Source: Gremmenia infestans
Lineage: Eukaryota > Ascomycota > Leotiomycetes > Helotiales > Hamatocanthoscyphaceae
Direction: 5' to 3'
Assembly: GCA_032629725.1 (NCBI GenBank)
Contig: JAFEVB010000002.1
Coordinates: 744,001-808,000, forward strand
Length of the DNA stretch: 64,000 bases
Shown here piece after piece: positions 23,464 to 36,237 of the stretch; the first letter of the stretch is position 1, and the number at the start of each line of letters is the position of its first letter. The notes beneath the pieces were generated by a model. The model had not been told where the DNA came from. It made no database searches and was given only the letters and a program-made list of their open reading frames with translations. Both the position numbers and the translations under genes were made by a program.

Positions 23464-24368
23464 ATGGCGGAACCAGAGTTACAGCTTTTTTCCTCTCTGC
23501 GCTACGATCCGTTGCTTACCCCACTCTCCGCCAACACCGAGGCATGGGACAGCGAAATCAAACATCCCAGCCCCTTTTATATGCTCCCGTACCACCAAGA
23601 CCGTTTGTTGCAAGCCGCTGAGCATTTCGACTGGACAATTGCCGCAAATGTTATCCGCGGCCCCAATGGCTTCACTTACCTTCTCAAGAAGCTTACCGAG
23701 ACCGTTGACACCCAATCTACCAAGCCCGTAAAGATTCGGGTATTGCTGAGCAAAGATGGCACGATCACCGTCGAGCTATCACCTACGCCGGATTCTAGTA
23801 AGGAAGCACTCTACCCTACGAGACTCCCACCACCACAGTCTGCGAGCAAAATGAAAGTCAGCCCCTTGACAGGCGGAGCATTAGAACTCGGGGATGGCGA
23901 TAGCGTTCGTGGCGATCCTCCCACAAACCAGCCGTTTGAGGTGATCCCTGATACCATGAAAACGACGCCGTCACCTTACACGTCGTACAAGACCACAAGT
24001 CGAGACATGTATACTAATGGTCGGCAAAGGGTTGGAATCAAGGACTTCACCGCCAGGCAGGAGGTTTTGCTTGTCAGTGATAGTGGGGAGATTATGGAAG
24101 GGAGCTTGACGAGTGTGTATTTTTGGAGGGATGGGAAATGGATGACTCCAAACGTGGCGAGTGGTGGTCAAATTGGCACTTCGAGAAGATGGGCCCTTGA
24201 AAAGGGGTATACTCACTTCTCTACCCGTCTTCAAAAGTTTACAGCTGATATTAAATTAGATTTTGCGTTGAAGGTGTGGTGAAGGTCGACTCTTTGGCTG
24301 ATGGTGAAGAATGCTGGATTAGCAACGGTGTCAAGGGTTTCCTGCCCGGAAAGGTGAAGCTCTTATAG
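23464..24368 (+). CDS. ABZ2: Aminodeoxychorismate lyase-like PLP enzyme (class IV)
   Basis: Class IV PLP-dependent protein resembling yeast Abz2, which converts 4-amino-4-deoxychorismate to p-aminobenzoate and pyruvate for folate synthesis. Motifs: YTSYKTTSRDMY with the likely PLP lysine, EIMEGSLTSVYF and the phosphate-loop GGQIGTSRRWAL. The uninterrupted frame runs to a stop at 24282 and would end in an unnatural tail. Instead I read a 53-nt intron, 24207-24259 (GTATAC...TTAG), giving a second exon ending EECWISNGVKGFLPG...KLL at TAG 24366-24368, which restores the conserved C-terminal ISNGVRG-type block. Full length, about 283 residues. It could also be a branched-chain aminotransferase relative, but the length and ends fit Abz2 better. 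Confidence 0.85.
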
Positions 24369-25193
24369 ATGAATCTGGAACGACAATAAGGCTTGGATTA
24401 TTTCTTGTGGAAGCTGAAACTATTTGGCTGCACCTATTTTCTGACGACATTCTTCGGTAAATCGGGCTCTGTATGTGCAACAAGATTCAGAAGATTCGGG
24501 GCAAAAGGCCCACGAGGCTCGTTCTAACATCTAGACTGAGTCCTTCCTTTCTCACAGCACCAGTGCAGGCCAAATGGTTTTTTGGCTTCTCGGAGTTTCT
24601 CTCGAAGCCCGTGACTCGCTGAACACTCTTTGTTTCATCGTCACTGTACGTCCCCAACAAGAGTGAAGCATAGAAACCGAGCCGAGCAAGAATTACACTC
24701 GAAGAAAGTACGCATATGAATGTAGTGAAAGTTCAAAGTCCCATACAGATATTGAAAGTTAACTACATGGGGATATACATGCGCCAATGGAGACTGGTGT
24801 AAGTGTTTCACGTGGGGTGGTAGACTATACTGCTAGTGGCTTTGCTCTGCTTCTTTTCTGTACTCGTATCCGAGCTTAAAAGAATGATTACTCTTGTAAT
24901 CTCAATCTCAATCTAGCCTGAAGTGTTTTGCAAAGTAACCCTCAGCTCAGTAATATTAACAGTATCATTGATTCATCTCGCTTGCAACTGCAACGCATCT
25001 GCTATAACTTACACGCTAGGAAACGTGCTAGAAATTTAGAGCAAGACCGTCTGCTGTATCTTTAACCTCTAGAAAACGGAATCTTCACTTTCTATATCTA
25101 AGAATGGGCAAACTTCCATCTTCTCAAAATAAAGCCAAGGGAAGAAATTTTCATCAGCATCTCTGCTGCATACTTTCAGCTCCCTTTCGACAT
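24369..25193. other. Intergenic between convergent genes
   Basis: 825 bp with no supported ORF; a CTCAAT short tandem run lies near 24899-24915. Confidence 0.6.
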
Positions 25194-26358
25194 CTAAAAT
25201 CCCTTTCCCAACCTCACCGTTTCTCCATCCCCATACCACAGTGTACCTTGCCTGCAATCCAACCCCTTCTCCATACCTACCACCCACTCCTTCGCGTCAT
25301 CCCTCTTTTCCCCTTCTTTCAGCCACCACTCATTCTCTAACCACTGATTTAAATCCTCAATCTTCTTAATCCACTCCCGCATCTTCTCGGGCGAGTCATG
25401 ATCAGCTTGTGTCAGGAAACGACCGAGCGTGATATGCGATGAGGGAACGACGTAGCGGGAATCGACGGATACGCCGGTGGATTTGGCGAGGTTGAAGAGG
25501 TCGCGGCGGAGATGGTGGTAGGTGAAAGCATCGTCTTCTTTGGTCCTTTCTCCAGAGGGAAGGGTCTCACCTGCCGCTGGCAAGAATGACAACGCGAGGG
25601 CGGCACCGTCGTATGATATCATGGGCTTGATGAGCCGTGCTCGGTGGAAGTAGGGGTAGTCAGTCATGGCTTCTATGGTGGGGGAGCCGAGGGCGCAGAG
25701 GATGGAGTGGATTTCGGGGGAGGTCAGGGAGTGGGTTATTTCTAGGGCGGTGAGGTGGAGATTATTGATTGGCATTACCCAGAGGTCTGATGGAGTGTTA
25801 GATTGACGTGTAGATTTGAGTAAGCTAGGGCGGAGGGATTGGACTTAGTAACAGAGATTCGAGGTGTTAACCTTCAGAGTCTTTCCAGTATCACGCGACA
25901 TGAAGGCTGAATGATACACGTGAGATTTCTCTACTTACTCGGGGCGAGTGCCAAGAGCTCTTGCTGGACCTTGTCCACGAGAGAGCGGATATGAGGTGGC
26001 GGTCGAGCCCAGAACACGATACAGTATCTTGGGTCTTGAAAGCCAGGCTCAATGGAGGAGTCTGTGAGCTTTTGGAGAATGGGGTCTAGAATGAGGCCCG
26101 AGAAATCTGGTGATAGTAATTTGGATCTCTGCTGCTCGTTCCTCGTCGTTCGATGGGTTCCATAGAAACTTTGTATTTTGGCCTATGGAGCAAATATCAG
26201 CTGAGGTGGTGGAACCGTAGTCTATGGGGGCTTACCGGATCATTCTGAGAGCTCTGGATGAGGGCATCGTATGGGTTGGCAAATGCTGCAATATCTACCC
26301 CGGAAAGGTCTTCAAAGGTGTTTCTGACATCTGCAGAATCTGGGTGGTTGTTAACCAT
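25194..26358 (-). CDS. 2H phosphoesterase (LigT/2'-5' RNA ligase-like fold)
   Basis: Three exons rebuilt: ATG 26358 to about 26236, then about 26182-25940 and about 25785-25194. The two signature His motifs of the 2H superfamily are present: HLTALE in NLHLTALEI and HITLGRF in PSSHITLGRF. These place the protein with LigT, AKAP7-central-domain and USB1-type enzymes that act on 2'-5' or 2',3'-cyclic phosphate bonds of RNA or nucleotides. The N-terminal exon (MVNNHPDSADVRN) and middle exon (FQDPRYCIVFWARPPPHI) match a fungal group that I recall as RNA ligase/cyclic nucleotide phosphodiesterase. Junction A/AC gives NLWVMP, the family's expected sequence. No targeting signal. Substrate unknown. 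Confidence 0.8.
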
Positions 26359-27756
26359 ATTTTCTGCTTGTTATATGTCGCACAGAGTTGTTCTGAGGGG
26401 GGTGGAGTGGTGATTTTTGGTGCGCAGCTCAGGGCACCATGGGCATGGGGTAGAAACCCACCCCACTTTTCGGAACTGACTTCTGCTTCTAACTCCTATA
26501 GTCACATAACAACATTGAAGATTCCCACGACTCTACCATTGCTCTAAATCACAGGTCAGGATCACAGCATACATCCTGGACACCCGATAGAATGACCCTT
26601 TGACAGACGGCTGACAGCAGCACTTGCGGCGGCGCCAAGGTCACCATCTCCAAAGAAGGGATGTAAACCCAGATTGCCTGCTATAAATGATCTCCTGAAG
26701 GTATGTCGGAGAACTAGAATCAGGTATTCCCTCTTCTTAAATCTAATACTTTGATCTCCATCTCAGAAACTCTCTCAAGATGCTAGAGAGCACTTCCATC
26801 CCCAAGTCAAAGCCATATCGTTGGCGTTGGGGCAACCAATCCGAAACAATTGTCCCTCACCAAACAGGGATACGTGAGAGAAGCGCGACTGGTTCAAGAA
26901 AAAGCAAGCAATGTTGTTCATCATTTTGTTGAAACTTCTTCTTGGTCTTTTCTTCACCATGCCTTAACATTAGGATACAAGAGAGGAATCATCATCGCCC
27001 CCTGAGCTCTAGGGACTTGTGTACTATCTACGTACTTGTAGCTTTCCACGTGAAGTAAGTTCTCACTCTTGCCAAACGTTTGCTCGCGCTGAAAATTTCC
27101 TTCACGCGGCGAAAACTCAAATATCCAATTCTCGCACTCGTTCTACATCTGTGCCTTTGCTAAATGCATTGGTTTACAATAGGGGTATGTACTTTTACCT
27201 TGTGTGGGTCGCACTTGGAACACATCTTTCTCGAAGTACACCATCGGACCGATTTTTGTCTGCTCTCCATCGCACCTGCCAGACTTCACCGTCGAGCTAG
27301 CCCCTTAAACAAGCCAGAGGGTTCCCAAATTTTTCGCTTTTCAACTCAAGATTGTTTATGGGGGCTGACCCATTCTGCATACGATCTATCTTCGAACCAC
27401 TCGGTTCTCGTATCGAGCTACCCTTGGGCCGGCACTTCCCATGGACGAGGGGTTTGCACAAACCCGCTTTTGGTCTCAGAAGAACGCTCTATCTTCCCAA
27501 TATAGGACCGATTTCAAGAATTGCGCTTGTGCTGATTCATGTCATTGTCGAGTATACTTCAGCCTGTACTTTAGCCGGCGTTTTCCATGAGCATCTCGAG
27601 AGACTCTAACGAAGACATCTACTACAGCAGAAACGTCCGCCACTTGCGGAAGGATTATCAGTGAGGGAATAAGTCTATACCCTACTCTTGCAAGAAGGCT
27701 GCTCTTCCACAGCAGAAGACTCACATCCATAGAAGGAGTGGTCGTTTTGTCACAAC
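26359..27756. other. Intergenic, no supported gene
   Basis: Short overlapping frames (60-110 codons) only. AT/GC composition is mixed and no repeat stands out. Confidence 0.5.
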
Positions 27757-28395
27757 ATGCGGCAGTCCGGTACATCCAGCTTCGGAACACTCGATTCGGA
27801 TGCGAGATCAGACTTCGACCTAGATAGAGCCACTCAAATTTTCTCTACCAATTATTCTTTGGCAGAACTTTGGAAGAAAGAGAGTAGTCCTTATAGGAAT
27901 GAAAATTTGAATGGCGCTGAGCTCCTTCGCAAAGTTGCTTTATCACAACAATCTGGTGTATCCGGCTTGAGAGTCATGTCTCCAGGAGATCAGGATGACT
28001 GGGCTGGGATTTCGTTTTCCATCAAGGTACCTTTCATGCCTAGAGGATTGGTTCCACCGCAGGCCCTCCCAGTCATCCCTATGTCAGATCCACGATCTTC
28101 TATATGGAATCAACGCGAAGGTGCTAAGCTTGCCGTAGTACTCTACGATTCCTGTCTACCCACAACACCATGTTTCGAACACATCTCTGCTTCAAAGCAG
28201 AATGCCATTGCTGAGGGCCATACGCACCGTTCGGTTCGATCAGTCCAACAAAAGGAGTGGAGGTTTAAAAGACATAACTTCGGAAGTAGGTTTTGTTTGC
28301 TTCGTCTTCTTTGTATAGGTTCCGTACAGCTCTGGTACACCCTTTCGTCTTCTCTATCTACTTGGTCGTTAGTTATGACAGCAGATATGTTTTGA
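27757..28395 (+). CDS. Hypothetical protein upstream of DNMT5, weakly supported
   Basis: Open frame of 212 codons from ATG 27757 to TGA 28395. The first 150 residues are balanced in composition (acidic N-terminus TLDSDARSDFDLDRATQ, then KVPFMPRGLVPPQALP) and look protein-like. The last 60 are basic then hydrophobic (LLRLLCIGSVQLW) and may be intronic or chance read-through. No domain is recognised. It lies 430 bp upstream of the proposed DNMT5 start on the same strand, so it could also be an unrecognised 5' part of that gene, but I found no splice path joining them. Confidence 0.3.
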   Translation: MRQSGTSSFGTLDSDARSDFDLDRATQIFSTNYSLAELWKKESSPYRNENLNGAELLRKVALSQQSGVSGLRVMSPGDQDDWAGISFSIKVPFMPRGLVPPQALPVIPMSDPRSSIWNQREGAKLAVVLYDSCLPTTPCFEHISASKQNAIAEGHTHRSVRSVQQKEWRFKRHNFGSRFCLLRLLCIGSVQLWYTLSSSLSTWSLVMTADMF

Positions 28396-28822
28396 GTACT
28401 TGCATGCCGAAATTCGTCATCTGCCTATCCTTCGTATAGCTATTATGTCGGAGCGGAGATGTATGACTGCTGCTGGTAAACAACCAGTTCTCTGTATCAA
28501 CCAATACCTTCTTGTTGCTGCTATCACAGTATGAAAATTACTTCGTAGCCACTCTTGGTTGCAACTGCAGAAAGCCGATGGCAATTCTGCCTGGTTTGGC
28601 CGTATTTTGACAAAAAAGGCTATTCTCGAATCAACGAGTCAATATCTATCTATACTTCTCATCCAAACTTCGGGCAGCCTCCCAGCCTGACACTGCGTCT
28701 ACGCATGGGCCACTTTATATCTACCACTTCCGCACATTTTTATTCCCTGTTCACACTTTACTATTTCTTACGATCCAGGCCGTCTTCCATATCGATTTTC
28801 TGCATCGCTTACTCCTGCCATC

Positions 28823-31800
28823 ATGATGGCTACTCCTCTCAGAGAATGTAAGTCTTCTCCTTACGATTTGCTTCATCTTCATCTCCAAGAGTATATGCCG
28901 AGCCTTCGACATGCTATGGAAGCAGAGCGAACAATTCTCGACTGCACCTCTCCTGCCTGTTGAGATCAGCACATCCACCACCTACCAGTATCAATACAGA
29001 AGAGCTTCTACTACTTGATGGCTCTGGTGGGATTAGTGTTACACTCATTGCGTGTTCAGAAATAATTCACTGTTCTCCTTGCCTTTGTCCACCTCGGTGG
29101 CTTCGACAGCACCTCATATTGCATTTATACAAACTAAAGAATACAATGCTAACCCTTTATACCAGATGGATCTCGAACTAGACTGCCTCGACATGCGAAA
29201 ACCCAAGCCACTGAACGCCGAGCTCTTGACAATAATGCCCTCGAAGATGATTATGATACCGACGACGATTACTCGGCTACATCTTTATCTACATCTACAT
29301 CCCAGCATGATCATCAGCACGACCCAGACTCTAATGAATCTAGTGACATCGACGATACCGATATCGCTGATGGAAAAGAAAATGTAAAGAGTAGTAAATC
29401 TGCGGCCGAGAATGAATCTGATGGCGAAATTGCTACCAGGGACATATCTCAACCAAAAGGTATGGCTTCCTTTTTCTTCCCGTCGATGTTTGACAGATAC
29501 TGATTTTATGGAAGGTAAACAAAAGCCAAAGCCAAAGCCGAAGGGCAAGGGCAAGCCCAAGCCCAAGTCCGAAAGCCAGACAATCAAAGGAGATACATAT
29601 ACGTACAAGAATGGTATTGACGAGAATCTACCCCCGTTAACCTCCCTCAATGAAATATTCGAAGACTTGGTCGACAGATGGCAAAAACTAGAGGGATCCA
29701 AAGTTACCGATTTTCTGAAAATTTTTAAAGGCCGACGCATTCGAGTTGCTACGATGTGTTCTGGCACAGAAAGCCCTGTCTTGGCTCTGAACATTATCGC
29801 AGAAAGTTAGTATCAAACTCTACCCAAGGCTCGCTAAGTCTTACACCATCTAGTTCTTCTTTCGCAAGCCAAGTCGTTCGGTGTTGATCATCTGTTTAGT
29901 GCCGAGATCGTGGCTTGGAAACAAGCGTACATTAACCTTAACTTCAAGTCAACGACGATCTTTCGGGATATCACGGACTTCTTTGGCCTGAGAGGACTCA
30001 CGGTTGAAGAAATCAAATCATTTGCAATGTAAGTTAAGACTCGTAGTGATTGACTTTTCCTTTCACTAAGTAATTACAGCGAGACTGCGTTCGCAGGCAA
30101 AGCTATTATACCTGAAAAGATTGATATCTTGATTGCTGGTACCTGCTGCGTAGACTTTTCGTCTTTGAATGGCAACAAAAAGGGCCTTGAACAAGGCGGC
30201 GAATCCGGCGACACCTTTTTTGCTATGAGAAGGTACGCCATCGCCAAACGACCAGTCGTCATCATTATTGAAAATGTTGCCAGCGCTCCTTTTCAAGGCA
30301 AGGGAAAGAGTAATAAAGACGGCGAGTCTACATTCGAGATGGGCATCAACACTTACATGAGCGAAATTCATTACGCATCACGATTTATGAAGTTGGATAC
30401 AAAAAACTTCTACCTTCCACATACAAGAAACCGAGGCTATATGATATGTGTAGATATGGAACATTTCATGGACGGCGAATTCTATACCATGGACAAAGTA
30501 ACACATCGGTACCGCGAGCCTCGAGAGCGTAGTAAGCTTCTGGACCAGTGGGCAGACATGGTACTCAAATTACAACGTCGAGCGAGTGTCCCTGTCGAAT
30601 GGATGCTATTGGATTCCGATGATCCACTCTTCGACTCTTCTTCCATGAAACGGAGCGACGATGTTGCTAAGGATAAGAAGAGCACGCCGTGGGAGGCGTG
30701 CAAAATCGGATATCGTAACTATCGCCATGAATTGGCTCTTGGTCAGGAGCGAAAGCATGTTAAATGGCTCAACGAGGCCTGTTTCGTTCTTCCTGACTGG
30801 TTTCACCGGAATATGATAGGGTACACTGAAAGAATCCTGGATACGTTCAATGTCGCACATTTGCGGAGTCTCATGCGAGGCTTTGATGACCGTTACTATA
30901 TGTACGTTTTGTATCTCATACTAGTATTTTTCAGACAAAATGCTAACTTAATCGTTTTCTAGGAGGATGCTTCAGTTATCACAAAATGTTTTTTTCGACA
31001 CAGACAGCATGCCACAAGGTCTCATAGGTGCCATAACTCCAAGCGGTCGTCCCTTCCCCACCATTCGAGGTGGCCGCTTGTCTGGCCTTGAAAGTCTAGC
31101 CCTCCAAGGTCTACCTACCTCAAAATTGGATTTGAGCCGCTTTACTGAGCCGCAGCTGACAAATCTTGCTGGCAATGCTATGACTTCTACTGTCGTAGGA
31201 GTTTGCATACTGGCTGCTATATCCCTATTCCATGCAAAATTTACCTATTCCGACCCTTTGGACGAAGAGGCCGTTAAGCATGAACTAGCCAAGAAGAGCC
31301 CCCTAACTGAAAAATCCTCGAGCGCAGCATCATATGAGACGAAGTTGCTTTGCGACGACGTTATAAAACAAGCGCATTTGGCTCGGAAATTATGTTATTG
31401 TGAGAGCCGTCATACCGTCAAGATCTCCGATTTCCAAGAATGTACCGTGTGTAAACACACCACTTGCCTCACATGTGGCAAAGAGCCAAAGCACAATTAC
31501 AAGCCACTTCATAACAAGCCTCGCAGTGATCCAGTCAAGTTTGAAACTATGCTCAGGAAGAGCATGCCAATGAAGATTCGTCTGTCTGCATTCGATAGAA
31601 AGACGTCCGCGTCAATGCTCGACAAACTGATCAGGAAGATCACCCACGAAAACCGCACTTATATCGATGACAGTATATGGCAAGCCAATCTGGAACAAGT
31701 CAAGAAAGCATTGCGATCAGAGGTGTACCTACGTCATATCCGCCGACGTGAGCAATGGGAGATTGAGTACAGCTCTTCCAGTGCGATACTGTTGGGCACG

Positions 31801-34800
31801 ATCTCCAATAGCAACGTTGAGTGGAAACTATACGCCAATGCAGAGAAAGAGCCTCTCGGTTCCAAATTAGGAAATTACCTTCGTGCGTTCCCTATCGCGA
31901 GAATGACAGCGTCTAGACGCGGGGGAAATATGTTTCAGGGCCGTTGGGAAATATGGCTACCAAAAGCTCGCGAGTTCGATGCACTTCTATCGATGACGGG
32001 CCCCATGCTTCCATCCTATGAGAATTATTGTGGCCTTTTGAACGCCACGGATACATATGTGTGTAGCAACATCCACGTCCAGGTGAATGATTTTGATGAC
32101 AGATGCTTTGAACGCGACATCCGTGGCCAGTACAAACTGTCACAGGAATGTGGCCAGGCGTTCAACTCTCTCCACGCTAAGATTGACGGGACAGAGACTG
32201 GGCGTCCGCTGTTCCTTTTCTTGGAATATCACCTTCGCCGCGACAATCCTAAGGACCATACGTTCATTTTCACAGAGGACCAGCGACGGTTGGAAAAGTT
32301 ACAGCACCGCCATTCTGTAGCACATATCGACTCGTCCTTTCGTCAGCCCAAGGCAACGCGTCTGACAGCTGACCCCTCGTTTGGTCGTCAGAGTCGGTCT
32401 GCTGCTCTCGCCACGTACCAATTTAATGCAGAAGAATTTTATCCCGAGAACAAAGTCAAGAGGCAACAGAAGATCAAAATTCATACGGATGCACTTGGAC
32501 GGATTTCAAAGGCATATCCTTCAACGCTCACGTCGACACGGAGCTCGTGAAGTATCATCTTTTACCAGCTCAAGTATCTTTGCAGCTACCCTGTGGCGAG
32601 CCGCTTGCAGTTTTCGAGTGCCAAACAAAACTTGAGGATATACCATTGAGGAACTGGCTTCAAAATCAATGGACCGAGGTTGAGGTATCGACAGAAGCCG
32701 ATTTCACGCATGATATCCGGTGGATGCTCCAGAAAGGCCTTGTTATGAAGGGTCACGAAGAGCAAAAGGAAAATTGGCAATGTACTCACTACTATGATGA
32801 ACTTGATACTTGCCTTAGGTGCTCACCCAATCCACCCAAGCTACTCTGGTGTTTCAATGAACATGGTAAGCAAGTTCCTCACGAGGACCCTCAAGAAGCA
32901 TCTGAGCGCGAGCAAGCTTTGAAGGCACGACCTTCTCCAGTGACAATATTATACTTCCTCGATGATGGTAATATCACTATTCAGATTGGCGTTGATGGGG
33001 AAACCCTTGTCCACAGGGCAACTTCAACGTTGGTACTCAACACAGCTCCAGACGCTACTGATTTTTCAACGTCGTGGAGACTCGTTACTGACAGCGAGTC
33101 AAACGTTAAGCCAGCGTTTGAACCCATTAAGCTTATGGATAACCAGCACCGAGAGCCAGCAGAGCAGCCAATTCTCGCAAATAACATGCAACTCCGCTTG
33201 GAACAATTGCGAGCATTGAGTTGGATGCAAGAGCAGGAGGATAGCCCGAAATCTTTCGTCGAGGAAGAAGTAGTTGAGGCAAATGCTGTTCATTTGGGCT
33301 ATCGTGCTGAAGGACGAGCAACCCGCAAGATTACTCGGCGGGGAGGAATATTGGCATTTGATGTCGGTTTTGGCAAGACCGCCATTTCCCTTGCGCTTAT
33401 TCAAAAGCGGGAAGAGGATGATAGAAAGCATTCCAATAAGACCATCGAGGGCTCAATTCCTCTCAAGGCTACTCTTATAGTAGTTCCCAATCACCTGCCG
33501 GATCAATGGCACGAGGAGATCAAGAAATTTCTTGGCAATAAATACTGGAAAAACACTCTAGTTATCAAGCATATTGCTGATCTGAAAAACACCACCATTT
33601 CCGAGTTTCAGGAAAAGAACATTGTTATCATCACCATGAGTGTCTTTCGAGGCAGTCAATACAAAGCATTTCTCGCCCGTTTTGCAGGAGTGGTCGAGGT
33701 TGATGACCAGGCTATGAGGAGAGCCAAGTCAACCTGGCGTAGGAACGCCTTTACGAAGGTTCACCAGAACGTTGAATCGCTGCGTGATAGACCTTCCGAC
33801 TTTGGCCGCAAGCTGAAAGAACAATTCATGCAAGATGTCAAAGAGGCTCAGGAGAACGAGGTGCCGGTACCTTCAAAGCGTGTTAGCGGAAAGGCCTACA
33901 TATCCAAGCAAGACCCTGGCGCAACGCTAAAGCGCAAGGGTCCAGCAATTGCTAAGGCTAATGGGGCAAAGAAGAAAGGTGGCAGACCGGTTGATGAAGA
34001 CGTTACTGACTCCGAGAGTACAGTCAAGGATGATGTGGCTCTCGAAACCAAGATTCAATCGACTTCTGAAGACGATGAGCTTGAGAAGAGACAGCCCTAC
34101 TTTCACGATTTTCAGAAGCTGAAAAGCTGGGAGACTTTAAAGTCGCCTGTTCTTGAAATGTTTTCTTTTAGTCGTCTTATTGTCGATGAGTTCACCTACT
34201 TTAAAGATTTTGAGACTATATTCGAAGGCATCAGATCCGAAAGCCGTTGGATTCTCTCTGGCACGCCTCCACTAGGATCATTCGAAGATGTTAAGATGAT
34301 GGCGACGTTTCTCAAAATTAATCTAGGTATCGATGACTACTCTCCTACGCTAACGGACGACATGACAAGTAGCCCCCCTTTGAACCGATTTGTTTGAACC
34401 TATTTGCTAAGTCATAATATAGATGCTGAAAGGTTCTGGTCTTTCACACAGGTCCATAGTCGGGCCTGGCATCGGCGCCGCTATGAGCTTTGCAGGCTAT
34501 TTATGGTTACATTTGCACGACGAGTAAGTCCAATTTCCCACAAGTGCAATCAATTACGCGAGCTAACAAATCGCAGGAAGCTTCGGACTTGGGCGGAATC
34601 AAATCTGCTGAGCTTTACCCAATTGTGCACCAGTCCAACTGTGAGTGGGCATTTTACCAGGAGCTTCAACAGCTATTGGCTGCATCGGGCTTCGAAAACC
34701 TTTTGCGTAATAAATCATCCGATAGTGATGCCGAGAATCATATCCGGCTTGCACTTGCAGGCTGTGAAGATGTGCGTGAGGCGTTGCTTTTGCAATCCAC

Positions 34801-36237
34801 TGGTATAAATTCGCTTTCAAATACTGAAGGGAACGAAACTCAATCCGAGGCAACAGTCCAAACACGAAAGAGTGAGGAACTTGTCCTTGAAAGCTCAATC
34901 AAACTGGCGCTGAGGCAAGCCGAGTTGCTCGACCTAACCAGAGAGGATGTCGATGAAACTTTCCTGAAATGGAAAGCGCGAACAAGAGAAGGTGCCCATG
35001 GAGATGCCGAAGTAACTCAAACACTTGTGCGTTTCATGAAGAAAGCATATGCCGCTAGATCTGATACAGAGGATGAATGGAAAACGTTCTATCGTCTCGT
35101 GAATCAGAAGGATGCAGATAAAGGCAAGCCGATGAAGCCAGAAGGTCGAGTAAAATCTGGGAATCTGAGCCATCTCAACCAAAAAGTTGCACAACTTCGA
35201 CAAGTCACTATCAATCTTGACCAGCTTGTGATATCCTACATCAACCACAAAAGATCACTGCGCTTTTTCCAAGCTGTCCTCAATGGTCAGAAGTCGAAGT
35301 CATTCAGTTGCGCCGACTGCAACAAATCAAAACTATTGCCTGACGATGTAATATTGCTCACCAAATGTGGGCATCTAGTCTGTAAGGACCAATGCACCAG
35401 AGAGAGATACGAAGGCGATTGTCCTGTATGCAAAGCGTCGAATCACTCCTATCAGCGTGTTTCGGGCTCTGCACTTTCCAGGCCGGAGCCGGTTGTCCAT
35501 TACGAATGCGGTCAGAAGCTGGGCCAATTTGTGACCCTGATCCAGCAGATTCCAGACACTGATCGAGTCATTGTCTTCGTCCAATTCGAGAAGGCTCATA
35601 ATGCGGTCAAGGAGATTCTTCAAACCAACGAGATTACTGTGATGGATCTGATGAGCGAAGGAAACATCTCCGAGAAATTGATGGCTTTCCAAAAGAACGA
35701 AATGTACGGAACCAAAGCAGCTAAGCAGAAGGCAGTGAAGGCTGGTCAAAGCATTAAGGGTGCGAAGGTCTTGCTTCTGAACATCAGCGACGCCTCTGCG
35801 GCGGGCAGGTAAATGCTGCTAACTCCACCCTATGAAATACACACTAATCCCGTTCCAGCAACTTGACTTGCGCCAACCACATTATTTTCCTCTCTCCATA
35901 CTATGTCAAAGGGTCCTCTGCTCAGCAGCTGTGGGAATCGACAATGACTCAAGCCATAGGCCGAGCCAAGCGTTGGGGACAGCGCAAGATGGTCTATGCC
36001 TACCATTTCGCAACTTCTGAGACGATTGATGTCGATATCATCGAGCAACGTAATCCTGGGAAGATGTTACAATTTTTGGACCATGGTGAACAAGAGCATG
36101 AAGGCCAAGACGTTATTCCACCTCACCAACGCGGTATCCTCAAGCGCTTGGGTTTCGACCAAATAGAATTTGATGCAAAGACTCCATTTTCGAGTACTGT
36201 TGCCGACATCGTCTTTAAGCCGTCAGACTACGAGTAA
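28823..36237 (+). CDS. DNMT5: DNMT5-type DNA methyltransferase with RING and SNF2 ATPase; frame broken once
   Basis: Cytosine-5 methyltransferase fused to a Swi2/Snf2 ATPase; in Cryptococcus the family performs ATP-dependent maintenance of CG methylation. Domains in order: an acidic N-terminus (DDYDTDDDY) and KPKPKPKGKGK linker; methyltransferase with motif I RVATMCSGTESPVLAL (about 29745), catalytic-loop GTCCVDFSSLN (about 30141) and IIIENV; a Cys/His cluster CYCESRHTV...CTVCKHTTCLTC (about 31397); Snf2 lobe 1 with GGILAFDVGFGKT (about 33342) and VDEFTYF (about 34184); a RING CADCNKSK...CPVCK (about 35310-35430) between the lobes; lobe 2 with AIGRAKRWGQ. Introns: 28848-29165, 29460-29496, about 29808-29852, 30028-30080, 30902-30962, about 34370-34422, 34526-34576, about 35809-35858. 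Near 32415-32550 the frame shifts from phase 1 to 0 without a clear intron. The 25-nt first exon is inferred; no chromodomain is found. Confidence 0.9.

Noticed and set aside
32317..32462. 146-nt candidate intron (GTAGCA...GAG) to mend the DNMT5 frame
   Set aside because: Right length modulo 3, but the signals are poor and it would remove conserved-looking sequence. I leave the break unresolved.
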